Made by a program: the position numbers and the translations under genes
Assembly: GCA_015179125.1 (NCBI GenBank)
Contig: WHVA01000446.1
Coordinates: 30,869-94,868 of the forward strand
Origin: Gautieria morchelliformis
Taxonomy: Eukaryota > Basidiomycota > Agaricomycetes > Gomphales > Gomphaceae
Direction of reading: 5' to 3'
Length of the DNA stretch: 64,000 bases
Shown: positions 43,666 through 54,418 of the stretch, piece after piece
Layout of the letters: every line of letters begins with the position of its first letter
Numbering within the stretch: position 1 is the first letter of the stretch
Notes under the pieces: model-generated
Seen by the model: the letters and a program-made list of their open reading frames with translations, nothing else
Databases searched by the model: none
What the model was told of the DNA's origin: nothing

Positions 43666-44239
43666 TGTAAGTCACGGCGCACATGCTACTGTGTACGTAT
43701 ATGATGAGGGGTCAAGGGAACTAAGGAGAAATATCTTCAAGCACCAATTAAGGGCTGAAGCAAGTCTGGGATCAACACAACGAGAACTGTGGCTTCAATA
43801 CAGCCAGCTACAATAGCACAAATGGAGTTTCTTACTGCCTAGATTGTTATTGTACAGTAGCTAGCTATTTACTACTTGGAACGAAGCTATGCTATGAAAG
43901 ATGCTTGTGGAGCAAGCAGGTGCCGCCGGTGCATGATATGTGCACCGGTGCTGGGCTATGTACCTATCTGATCATTTAGGTACTAGTGCTTTGGAGCTTT
44001 CTATACCATTGTGGAGCGACTACATATATTCAGGAACGATGGAGCGCCTCCTGCACTCCATCTCGGATCAGTGCCTTGAGCAGCCCCGGAACCCGGCTCA
44101 GGGTTAAAGGGGCCGGCAAGATGCGCGTGTGAGTGATGTCATGCGCATCTAATAGATCCTGGGTCGGCAATGCGTATGTGCGTGAGTATCAGCGCAAGAG
44201 TACTAGAATAGAACTTGATCTCCCATCCATAATATAACA
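43666..44239. mobile_element. 574-bp inserted element with 8-bp target duplication
   Basis: Flanked by GGAGATGT at 43658-43665 and 44240-44247. Unit A has a single GGAGATGT at the same spot (20989-20996), so this is a clean insertion. Ends TGTAAGTC ... ATATAACA look LTR-like and a TATA-like CATATATTC lies near 44025, but eight duplicated bases would be unusual for an LTR element. No ORF. Confidence 0.65.
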
Positions 44240-45246
44240 GGAGATGTGACGTCTGGGAGGGGAGAATGTCAGTGTTGTGTGATAGGATGTGAAGTGTTGT
44301 TTAAAGGAGTAGAGGAGTAAAACATGGCGTGAGAGATAGGGCAGTGCAGGGAGAATGGACTGGACGACATGCACGTACCAGGCGACAACGACGATGTCAG
44401 GCTTGTTGAGTCTGTGTCTCTGTCCGTGTCATGCTGGTCGTCGTAACCATGGAGTCCAGGCGTCGGTGTGCATGTCTTTGTTTGGTGTGGTGCGAGTGGC
44501 TTTGCCAGCATCCTGATGTAAACACGCACGACCCTCTCTTGCCACAGAATTATCAGTATCCCGGTCGATCAGGCAATGCAAGGAACTACACAAAATTCGA
44601 TGAGAGTGTGCTGTGTATATAGATAATATATTTGACAGTGTCCGACCAGATATTGCATACAGGTGTTCCAAGATAGCTGACATTGGGATTCACGACAGCT
44701 AGAAAACCATGTCAGAGGAAGTCCAATACCGACGTCATTCAAATAATATCATACTAAATAAAACTGCAAACACGTTGCAGATCACCTCAGTAGCTTCCTG
44801 TGCCACCAGGAACAGCTGTACATCAGACTGATCCACGTGCACTACTTCACACCAGATCAGTATCTCAGGCACACACACTACCTGCAGTTCATTTCCCGGG
44901 AGGATGCAATACTTGAATCTGCATGCAGTCCACTGACTCTCACCAGCAAACTAGGAACAATATTTTCACAAAGCACAGTAATAATAAATTATGAACAAAG
45001 TCAAATTTGAAACGGTACAGAATATATATGTATCTACAGGGTTTTAATGGTATGGGCTGGCCATAGTGAGCAGATAGGGAATCTTCTATGGTGACCATTC
45101 TCCAAGTGCAGCTAGATTAGAAAGGGGTTGATGTAAGTTGCTGCATGTCGCACTGCTAGGGGGTTTGTATTGGATGCACAGCTATGATGCATTAGCTTGG
45201 ATGCTGTCATTAAGCCTCTGCCATTCTTCCAGATCCTACGGAACCA

Positions 45247-46725
45247 TTAACCAGTGTCTGAAAGAGACACTAACTGCTCACCCGAGGCGATCTGTCCAGC
45301 CAGTTCTACATCTCCAGGAACTCCAGTTGTGCAAGGAAACTCATCCAACTCTATCCCAGCTGGCCCAGCCTCTTCAGGTGACTGCTGGCCTTCCTGATCA
45401 GCCACATTGTCCTCCAAATTCTCAGCATCAAAATCCTCCTGGTTCAAGTGAGGGTTCCCAAATTCAGCCACTATAGCATTGTGAACACTTTGTCTGGCTG
45501 CATGGAAGCTGGTCAATGAAAGAGAGGGTAATGAGGGGCTGTTAAGTCGACTGTATCTCTCTTTGAGAGTTAGATGGAACCGGCAGATGATAATTACTGA
45601 TAAGCTGGTTATACCCTGTTAGTACAATCATGTCTTTCTTCTTAAATTGGTGCGAAGTACCTGTTCTGAAGGCAGTTTAAGATGGGTTGAAGGCTTGGCT
45701 TTATGCCATGGAGCAGCTGAAGTTAGCCATTCTTTTATCATGATCAATATTGAGCTCAGAATGGTTACAATCACCACTCCAGTGTCAAAAAGGATTGTAG
45801 TAACATTGGACATGATGGTCCCTGTCAAGGTGTTCTGAGACAAATCAGGCAAATACAGACCCCTAGATCTTACACCTGATGAATTTGTTAGTGTTAATCT
45901 AGGCAGAAAGTCCTAGTCAGTACTGACAAGGTTATTGTATTAAGTTGTGAACTAGTGAGATTGCAGTTGTCCAAAACAGACGCATACTATATGCAGTGAA
46001 ATGAAATTATGCTATTTATACAAAGTCTGCACAGTGACATACCACTTCAGTGATAATATCCCCAAGAAGCAGCAGCCCAAGAACACCCAAAACTCTTTGA
46101 TTCTGAAGGGAAATTGCATAGGTGCGAGCTAGCAGAAGGCCTAGATAATAAAATGTGTTGATACTTCTGCCTGAGACATATATGGGTATAATCACTCACC
46201 CTGTACATCAATCAGAAAAGGAACTGTTAAAGCATCAGCTAGGTGATTGATAGTATTACATTTCCTGTGAATATATGAGACTCTAGGTTGCTTCTTCATA
46301 ATGAATGCAAGTCATACTAGATACTCATTCTGATCAGTAAGGTTGCAAATGAGAACATTGTCCTAATATACCTCAAGGGAGAGAGTAGAGAAATTGCCAT
46401 ATATGACAACAAGAAAAAAAGCCAAGGTCAGGCAGGTAACGAGCGAGTAAATAGAGAACGGTGCCGAGTTTGACGGTCTTGCACCAAATGAGCTTGATTT
46501 CAGATGGAAGCATGAGAAGAGTGTCGTAAATGAGCAGTGCTGTATAACAATGTATGGATATCATGGAATTAGATAGGGAATATGTACGCCTACCAAGCGC
46601 TGCAAAGTTGACAGAGTTGAGCGCAAAGCTAGTTCAGGTAAGTTCTTCTGCACCTCACTCAGTGTGGTAAGTACATACTCGTCTAATAGCGCCTGGATTT
46701 CAGTCGAGGGGTCCGCCTGAGACAT
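45247..46725 (-). pseudogene. DUF6533-type gene, copy C, broken
   Basis: Starts MSQADPSTEIQALLD at 46725, with intron 1 GTATGTAC ... ACTAG and intron 2 GTAGGCG ... TACAG, then LALLIYDTLLMLPSEIKLIW and TVLYLLARYLP. After that four extra bases relative to copy A shift the frame. The stretch corresponding to A 22500-22820, with at least one exon, is missing (junction CATGATCAATATTGAGCTC near 45740). The acidic C-terminus is kept at 45247-45516. A non-functional relative. Confidence 0.7.
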
Positions 46726-48269
46726 GATATAAGGGCGAAAGACTGGAATGCGGACGAGGGACTAAGTTGTGCGTAGCGATGTGGGGTTGGAGTAGCAGAT
46801 CGCACAAGGTGCATATATATGATTCTCACCATGGGTGCTGCCAGGTCAACCGATATTAAGAACATTCCATCAGTGCGAAGCATGGCACAATTTGCAAGGT
46901 GGGCGGGTCTATAGAAGACGGTCACGTGTAAAAGAGTTAATACAAGGTCGAAGGATCTGATACAGTGATCCGCTCGGGCGAGTAATTGAGCCTTGGGTTC
47001 TTGCCAGGAACTGGCTATTACATCCGCGGAATGGTCTCGAAAATGCATCTAAAACTTGACGTCATGTAAGCGCACTTGGCACTCATTGACGACTCCAAGT
47101 GCGGTGTCAGCATAACGACACATGAAAATCGACTGCAATAAGGCTCACTGATGATGAAGCCGATCCGGGGTATTACTTAAAAAGAAGGGAGCACGAGGAA
47201 GCGAGATGATCGGGAGATCCCACCTCAATCACCAGAGTTTGCATGTGTCAGTGATTCTAAAGTGACGTCGGATGATCTCTGCAGCCATACCAGCTCGTGT
47301 CAATGTTGCTGGATATAGCGACACGGGGCATTTCTCATTTTGGTGGCATCTCCTGACGTGGGAAGAGGTCGTATGGAGAGACCATCGAATTTCGACATGA
47401 GGCACAACGACTGCTAACCACGATACCGTGCATTCGATGTAGCGGCTGTGACGGTGGTAGAGTTGTGCCGGGGATAGCCCGGTGATCTGCAACGTTTATT
47501 TAGTATGCTATTATTAGAATGACGACAGTGGCACCCAGCGAGAACAAACGGCATTGGACGTCTGGCAGTTTTTAACTCAGATCAGACAAATGTGTAGCTG
47601 GCGTGAATCATGTCAGTTCCCTTGGTAACTGGTTGGCTCCAGAGTCGAATATAAACAACATCATCACATACACAGCACATCCACATGGAATTTCAAACAC
47701 CGGATACTGATAACCCCGAGCGAAGACAGGTCGTCGTGCGCGCGGATCAGGAACCCACCAAACAAAGACAAACATGCACACCGGTGCCTGACTCGGCAGC
47801 ATGACACGACACAGACAACAAGCGCTGGCATCGTCGTCTCCCCATGGTACGCACATGTCATCCCGGCCACGCATTTTACCCATACACTCCAAACTTCAGT
47901 TCACCGCCCCTCACGTAACATTAACAGCCCCCCCCATCCCAGGCTTCATATCTCCTCCCGCCCTTTCCCGCCCACGATCATGAACTTACGATGTTTCCGG
48001 TGTGTGTCTGCCAGTGGAGGAGACGGTGGCGTGTGTACATGTGCCGGGTGTAGAAAAGGCCAGCAAGAGGAATGTATATGCGTTATTTCTCTTTGCATAG
48101 AAGCCCGCCGTCCATCCTGCATGAACGCGTTTGCTGCCCTCTCCACCACCTCTCGCCATCCGTCCATCCCCCAGCATCACAAGCACAGACCCTGGAGGCA
48201 CAACACCGCCCGGCGGATGGTACGTCCAGTTGCCCAGTCCCTCGTGTCTCGTACCGAACGCCACTCACT

Positions 48270-48943
48270 GCTCCCTAGACTCCACCCTCCCGCCCCTCAC
48301 GTCCCGCACCGCTCTCCCACCCCGCGGCGGACACTTCCCGCCCTCGCCCACAGGGAACGAGCTCATGAAGCTCTTCCCAGCCTGTTCCCCGAGCGGCGGC
48401 TCCTTCCCGCACGCCCACCGGGACGCGGGGGGCTTCACCGCGGAGGATGCGCGCTGCCCGTGCGAGGCGTGTGCCCTGGGCGAACTGGAGAAGAATAGGC
48501 GGATCGCGCTCGGGCGCGGCCGCTACGCGTGGTTTGACGGGCAGTAGCGTGCCTTTTTCGACGGCGGGGACAGGCGCGCGCGCGTGCTCAACTGCGGGCG
48601 GCCGCGCCACGACACCGACGCCCCCAGGCGGCGGGAGTACTTCATGACGGCGGCTGTGCGGAAGTTCAGGGGCGCGGCCGGCCACGAGTTTCATGTCGGC
48701 GGGGAGCCCGTGCGCGTCATTGGCGTGGCAGGGCCTGGGGACGAGCCCTCCCCGAAGTGGGGCAGTGGGCTGGGGCTGGGGCTGGGGGTTGGGCTGGAGA
48801 GCGCGGCCGCCGTGGATGCGTCGCTGCGCCTCTCACCTGGGGTCCGCGTGCGCGACGCACGTGAGCACGTGCGCGCGTCGCCCCCCTGGTCGCCGCGGTG
48901 GGCCACGGCCATGCTGATGTACGGCACATCCCCGCACCCCTGA
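48270..48943 (+). pseudogene. family X gene fragment 3, longest copy
   Basis: Plus-strand reading RNELMKLFPACSPSGGSF, CPCEACALGELEKNRRIALG, a TAG at 48545-48547, then AFFDGGDRRARVLNCGRPRH, DAPRRREYFMTAAVRKF, EFHVGGEPVRVIGVAGPGDE and an open end to 48943. Codon use is strongly GC3. The paired cysteines (CPCEAC) may bind metal. I do not recognise the family. It lies just right of unit C, and relatives at 27105 and 33021 also lie beside DUF6533 or LINE pieces. Confidence 0.5.
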
Positions 48944-48949
48944 ACACAC

Positions 48950-49660
48950 ATGCCGCTGCCGCCCTCAGCAACTACAGGCGCAGCCGCAGCACCACATACT
49001 CCCCGTAAACCCCCTTACCCCATGCCTACCACCGCCGCCGCCGCCACCGCACCCTTTCCCGCACCTCCCAGAGCCCGCCAAAGCCCGCCGCCGACCCGCG
49101 TGCAAATATACGAACCGGGTCTCGTGATCCCGACCGCACGCCCCGTAGGAACGGGAACGGGAACGGGAACGGACCCGCGCCGGCGCCCAACGCGTACCCC
49201 ACCCCAGTCACTCATTCTCCCCCCGCGCTCGCCCACGCCCACGCCCACGCAGCAGGAGAACGCGCATGCCTACCCGCTCCGGGGTCGCTGCCTCCCCACC
49301 CCCCCCACACACACGAACCCGCACCACAGCTCGAACAAGCTCCCCTCCATCGCGGCGTCTGCACCAAGGCCTGTCACGGTCACCGGTCCTAGGGTGGGTC
49401 CTGGTGTGGGGGTGACGAGTCTGGTGCTAGTGCGATGGCACTAGGCGCATTTATTAGGGCTTGGGTGCGTGGGATGCCTAGGTCTGTGGGTATGAGGTAT
49501 GAGGTATGTGCAAAGCAAGAGCAACGGGAGCGTTATCATGATGTGATGCGGGGTACATGCCCCAGGCCCGGGGGTCTTCGGTATTCGATTCATGAGGGGA
49601 GCAGGGGGAGTGAAGGGGAGGGGGAAACGTGCTGCCGACCTGCGCCGCGGCGGCTCGACT
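48950..49660. repeat. GC-rich stretch following family X
   Basis: Related to 41740-42130. Contains four GGGAAC-type hexamer repeats at 49148-49171. The plus frame 48950-49444 is open but proline/threonine-rich and has no motif. No gene claimed. Confidence 0.35.
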
Positions 49661-50022
49661 AGACCATAGACTGTAGTGGGGTATGGGGGGTTGGAAGTAT
49701 GGATCGTGTACGAGTCGTGTATCGTGTGTCACGCCGCGCGTGGCGTGTAATGCGTTGTACTCCCGTACTGGTATCTATCTCTTTCTCGACTCTCAAGCTT
49801 CATAGTGCTACACAATGGTCATATCCCTACATTCCTAACCCAATACACACCAACTACACCAATACACCAGTACACCAATCATCAATTCACCCAAACACCG
49901 TGGCAACGTCGTTCCCGGGCATCCTTACCTCTGAGTCGCGGGTCCCTGATTCCAGGCACCTAACGTTGGAGTTACAAACGCGGCCACGCGGCCAAGGCCA
50001 TTAATGGTGTTAACTACTTTCG

Positions 50023-50706
50023 GTGCAAGACATCTGTTACAGTAATCAGTGTGTAAGTAGGTATGTCCTTACAACAAATACCTTCCTGAGCTCCTGGCTT
50101 CCTCGTGGTCCGCACATGTTTTGGGGTCCCTTCCTCTCCTTTCGAGCTCACGGTTTTTTATCCTCTCTTTTATATGCTACGTCAGGGTGCATTTCACCCG
50201 TTCACTCTCAGTCGCTAGTTCAGCTGAACTCTGCTGCGCACATACTTATATACTGGCTTCAAAATTGCTCTAATCAGGCATACTTTATGTGCCTTTCTGA
50301 ATCGCTTGAACTGTCAGCCAGAAATATCCTCAGGTCGTTCAGTGCTTCCCCACCCTCCTCCCACTCTTTCTTCCACTTGTACCGCATTGACTCCGCATTG
50401 CGTCTCTTTCGCTCCCGGTCCTCGAGCCTTTTGAAGAATATTGCGTGCCACAGCCGCTACGGCCCCATTAGTACCTGTTGGATGTACCATGCGATAGTGT
50501 GGCTTCAAGCCAGGTCCCGTACGGACTTCAACCATTTGAAACGCGACGTCGAGATTGAGCGTGAGATGAGCGGCGTTGACAAGGTGGTGCCAATAAATAT
50601 AATGTACGCGCAACAGTGGACACGAACGTACATTGGTATCCCTTGCGCCAGCGCTTTCGTAACGCTATTCTACCCACAATGTCTCAGGATCCATCCAGTA
50701 GCCTGA
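50023..50706 (+). CDS. hypothetical ORF of 227 codons
   Basis: The first 60 codons overlap the repeat shared with 25265-25400. From about 50230 the reading is protein-like and not repetitive: SESLELSARNILRSFSASP, FRSRSSSLLKNIACHS, RTDFNHLKRDVEIEREM, NIMYAQQWTRTYIGI and a hydrophobic C-terminus. No domain recognised. It might be an exon of a decayed gene. The start Met is arbitrary. Confidence 0.3.
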   Translation: MQDICYSNQCVSRYVLTTNTFLSSWLPRGPHMFWGPFLSFRAHGFLSSLLYATSGCISPVHSQSLVQLNSAAHILIYWLQNCSNQAYFMCLSESLELSARNILRSFSASPPSSHSFFHLYRIDSALRLFRSRSSSLLKNIACHSRYGPISTCWMYHAIVWLQARSRTDFNHLKRDVEIEREMSGVDKVVPINIMYAQQWTRTYIGIPCASAFVTLFYPQCLRIHPVA

Positions 50707-51756
50707 GGAAAAGCAAGTCAACTCTATATATAACTACTAGTTGTGACATTTAGTACCCACAGGATGATTCAAGGTGAGGAGACTATTTCGAGAGAAGCCC
50801 AATTCCAGATTGCTTGATATTTTCAGCATATCCTGGTGGTATGACAGCTTTTGGAAAGGCGTGTGAAAATGTCTGAATTCAGGGTCAGTAGTCCTGAAGT
50901 GCTGGAGAGTAATAGGGACGCTTACGAAAGGAAGCCAAGCACCAGAAGAACATCCACTAGTATCCATGTATGTTCATTTCTCCGAGGCCAACACAAACTT
51001 CCGGAGACCTACAGATTAATCAGAAAGGCCCGGCCGTTCGCAACTCGTCCATGGACGACGCCCATGGACCCACTAACCCTAAAATATTTTACATCACGTG
51101 ATATTACCACCATGTCAACCCACAACGAACAAGGACGCGTCCACAATATATCTAAATTTAATTACTACTCTAAAAACAATTCTTTTTCCTTGTCTCCTCA
51201 CGCTGAGTTGCATGCCAGTCAACAACAGTGTGGTTCCATTTACTCTTCAACACGACACTTGGCAGCTACCTTCATCTCATCCCCTGATCCGGCCGCTGCG
51301 ACCGCCAGCACGCTCCTCGAGACAGGAGGTAGAGTGAGTGCACGCCCACGGTGCACGTCGATGAGTGGCAGTCTGCCCGCGGAACGGGGGGCTCGGCGTC
51401 TCCTTCTTCCTGCCAGCCGCACTCGCCGGGAATTCGACAAGCTCGCCGACGGCGTGCCCAGCCAGCAGGGGCTCAAGGACGCGCCCAAAGAGGACTTGGA
51501 CAAGAAGCACAAGGGGAAAAAGGCTCTCTTCAAACGAGGCACCTCTATTTCTGCCTGCCTTCACTCGGGGATCTCACGTATTAGATTAGACCTTCGTCGT
51601 CGTCCGCCAGCCCCGCAAAGTCGAACCACCCGCTCAATCTCCAGCTCCAGCTCGTCCCCACCCACGCGTCGCGCGACCGCCTGGGCACAGGCACCGCCTC
51701 CTCGTCGACAGCAACGTTTGGCAATCCACAATCCTCCGTAGATCTAGCGCAAGACC

Positions 51757-52035
51757 ATGACGCCCCCCACCTCAGACTCCAACCATGCCCTCCGCCCGCT
51801 CCGACAACTCCGCCCTCTACGCATCCGGCACTGTCACGTCCTTCGCATGCAATGCCTCTGCCGCCTCTGCCAGTCGCATGGTCATCCCAACACTATCGTC
51901 GATGCCGACACCAATGCGCGCATCACCCGCTTCCACAAGCGCAGGCTCGCGATTGTGGACCTCGCGCTGCTCGAGGACACGGAGGTGTGGTTCAACAAGG
52001 AGGGCACGCCGGGCGCGCGCGTGCGCATCAGGTAG
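51757..52035 (+). pseudogene. unidentified gene fragment inside element A
   Basis: A frame ending NTIVDADTNARITRFHKRR, LAIVDLALLEDTEVWFNKEG and RVRIR, stop at 52033-52035. Composition and sense are protein-like, unlike the upstream 51300-51740 part which is open in all frames. Family not recognised. It is presumably captured host sequence. Confidence 0.35.
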
Positions 52036-52069
52036 CATGAGACTGGTGTTCTTTCCTATAAAAGCATCA

Positions 52070-52682
52070 CTCACTTCTGCAGAGAAAGGAGGAGTTATAG
52101 CCCGGCAGCGCTCCATAGTCTTTAGTGAGGACTGTAGCTGCAAACTTGATTGGCTCACGAAGTTCTTGGAGCTTTGTGTCTACACCGGCCCTTGTTCGGC
52201 TAGTGCAGGCCGTATTAATGCAGGTCCGATGAGGAGGGTAGAATTCATAAAATGCTATGAGCCGAAAGCTTCCATGATTATTTAGTACAGGGAAATGTTG
52301 AGAGAAACTCACCGACACCGTAAGTTGGACCGTATCTCAAGAATAGTGGAAGCAGTGCCGCTTGCCTCATCCTCAACCGTAGGCGATTGTCAGCCTGTTC
52401 AATCCATCTGATCCCCTTGAAAACCTCCCACAAAATCTTGGTGTTATCATCGGAGAGATCGAGAGAATCTCGTATGAAACAATGGATGCTGCCGGGGAGG
52501 GTATCGGGTGGATCTGTGAGCTCAGAGTGCTGGCTCCAGAGTATTCGTTCCTTAAGGTGGCGTATGAGATTGATAAATGTCACGAGAGTGTCGAACGGGA
52601 GCCGTGTGAGTGCCGGATACTCCAAGAAAATTGCTAGGAGATCATGGCCCATGGTGAGCGGCGTATTTATGTTCGCGTACAA
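52070..52682 (-). pseudogene. 5' part of a KDZ-transposon-associated CxC5-type gene
   Basis: Exon 1 (52313-52682) encodes MGHDLLAIFLEYPALTRLPF, LIRHLKERILWSQHSEL, PDTLPGSIHCFIRDSLDLSD and KILWEVFKGIRW. A 58-bp intron (52255-52312, GTGAGT ... CATAG) joins it to exon 2, giving GVAFYEFYPPHRTCINTAC and, later, YGALPGYNSSFLCR, which stops at a GTGAGT donor near 52075. This order (helical N-part, PPxRxC, paired cysteines, LPGY/LPAY, LxCR) is what I know from the CxC5 cysteine cluster associated with KDZ transposases in Agaricomycetes. Only the first two exons are present and the KDZ transposase itself is not in the window. The intact splice signals show capture at DNA level, not through RNA. Confidence 0.6.
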
Positions 52683-53031
52683 CTTAATCTAAGTCGAGTC
52701 AAGGTCCGTGTCTTCGTGTGTGCGGTGACCAGTCTATATCTGCAGGATGGATGGTGAGGCTGGGAGCGGCTGCGAAGTACTCGATAACCGAGGGTGGTTG
52801 TCTGTGCTCACGAGATCTGTTACGGTGGCGATGCACCGATCTATATCCGCCCGATGTATCCGGTGAGCGTGGCCGACGGCGAGCAGAGTTATCGGTTCCC
52901 GAGTTCTATATAATAATTGAATTATAATTTGTTGTGGGTGTATGTGCCCACAATTACTAAACATTAGGGTTTAGCGGTCCATGGACCAAGTCCATGGACG
53001 AGTTGTGAACGGCCGGGTCGTTCTAGATTAA

Positions 53032-54410
53032 TAGTGTTCTCCGGGCTCGGGCCGGGCTCGAAAGCCCGGGCTTTGGAGGGCTCGGGCCCCTCAAAATCGA
53101 AGCCCGGCCCAGGACGAGGGCTCCGGCCGGGCTCGGGCTCGGCCGGGCTAAAGCACGGGCCTGTGGGTGGGACTCGTTGTGGTGAATTTGGACCGTACTG
53201 GGAGGCGGTGGACTGTGCATCCACACCGTAAGTTGAGATGGGATTCCGTACTTGTGCACCATACTTGTGGGAGCGGGGGTGGAGGGTGCGTAGACACCAT
53301 ACAGAGAGGAGGCGTACATCGCGCGCCTATGGACCGTTCTGGGTGCCTGTGGACCATAGTGGGAGGTGCCTCTAAGCAAGGTCTCACTTCTCGAACGGGG
53401 TATACCTTCCGTCCTGATTCCTTGCGCGCAGCTCACTCACGCGCGTGCTGCTCGCAGCCACCAGCTACATCGCCAACCTCGATCAGTCGAGCAAGATTCT
53501 CCCCGCGCGCGCTGGAGGCGCAGGTCACGCGCCTGAGCGAGATCAATGAGACTCTCACTCACTGTTGCGCACCACACGGGCCACATGCCTACCGACCTCG
53601 ACCTCGGCCTCGCGCCCCCAAAGGCATTTTGATGAGCACCAGACCGAGCCTGACGTCGAGCAGCGTCTCGAGTAACGCACGCTCTCACCGCCGCCGGATG
53701 TGCACCCCTCGCCGATGTAACAGCAGCACCAGGGGCAACCGCAACACCACCACCCACAGGACGCGCTGTACCACCGCCACAGCGACTCGAGCGCGAGTGC
53801 ATCCCAGGCTTTCGGCAGCGAGTACTGAGCGCGGCGCGAGACGGCAAGCGGGCGTGCTTGAATGGAGACGGACTCTGACGGGCGCTTCTGGCAGACGATT
53901 TGGCACGAATTGCGAGAACGGAGGGAGGACGGTTGAGGTGGGGTATGTATAACGGTACACGCAAAGGATGCACCGTCGAGCAGGGCTTGCTGGCAGTCGC
54001 CAAGGACGCACCGGTCGAGGTCGCAGGCCGATTCCACGCAGTGCGACGTATTATTTAACGGGACGTATTTAGAAGGCGGGAGTACGTGGGCGTGTGGGAG
54101 TGTGGGCGCAGGCGCATGAAAATAGGGGGAAGTATGTGACCGCGTGGATCCCAGGTGGGCTGCGTGTGGTGGAGGATGAAAGCAAAGGTATAACAAATTC
54201 AGTGCATTTGGGTATACATATAGTATATATATTTGTATATTTGCTGGTGTCAAACGACAATCCTCGATGGCGGCAACAATGGAGGTTCCCACCCAAAAGC
54301 CTCGGGCTCGGGCTTCCCAGATCTCAAGCCCGGCCCTTCCAGCGGGCTTTCTGAGGCTTGGGCCGGGCTCGGGCTCAGCCCGGGCTTAAGCCCGACCCGG
54401 GAGACCACTA
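53032..54410. mobile_element. hAT-like non-autonomous element B
   Basis: Terminal repeats TAGTGTTCTCCGGG and, complemented, TAGTGGTCTCCCGGG, followed on both sides by 90-130 bases of GGGCTCGGGCC-type subterminal repeats (53045-53160, 54297-54395). Original target duplication CAGATTAA at 51012-51019 and 54411-54418, now separated by element A. The interior has GC-rich fragments (for example LLAATSYIANLDQSSKI near 53450) and no transposase. The same terminus occurs at 58164 beside a real hAT transposase remnant. Confidence 0.78.
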
Positions 54411-54418
54411 CAGATTAA

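Larger units (their letters stand above)
42771..48285. repeat. duplicated unit C carrying a DUF6533 pseudogene
   Basis: Second large copy of unit A, same orientation, from GATTCTGACCCTG to the CTCGTGTCTC stretch near 48245. Differences are an inserted LTR-like element (43666-44239), a deletion of about 310 bases in the gene corresponding to 22500-22820 of A, and many small changes. Inverted arms are at 44240-44590 and 47690-47960. Confidence 0.7.
51021..53024. mobile_element. hAT-like non-autonomous element A with gene cargo
   Basis: Terminal inverted repeats of about 35 bases: left CAGAAAGGCCCGGCCGTTCG, right, complemented, AGAACGACCCGGCCGTTCAC, both continuing AACTCGTCCATGGAC. Flanked by perfect AGATTAAT copies at 51013-51020 and 53025-53032, the 8-bp duplication typical of hAT elements. 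No transposase inside. Cargo: an unidentified GC-rich gene piece (51300-52035) and the 5' part of a KDZ-associated CxC5 gene (52070-52682). Confidence 0.8.

Noticed and set aside
53555-54292. 245-codon minus ORF in element B as a transposase
   Set aside because: No hAT motif; low-complexity Cys/Trp/Ser sequence that results from GC-rich repeats on the other strand.
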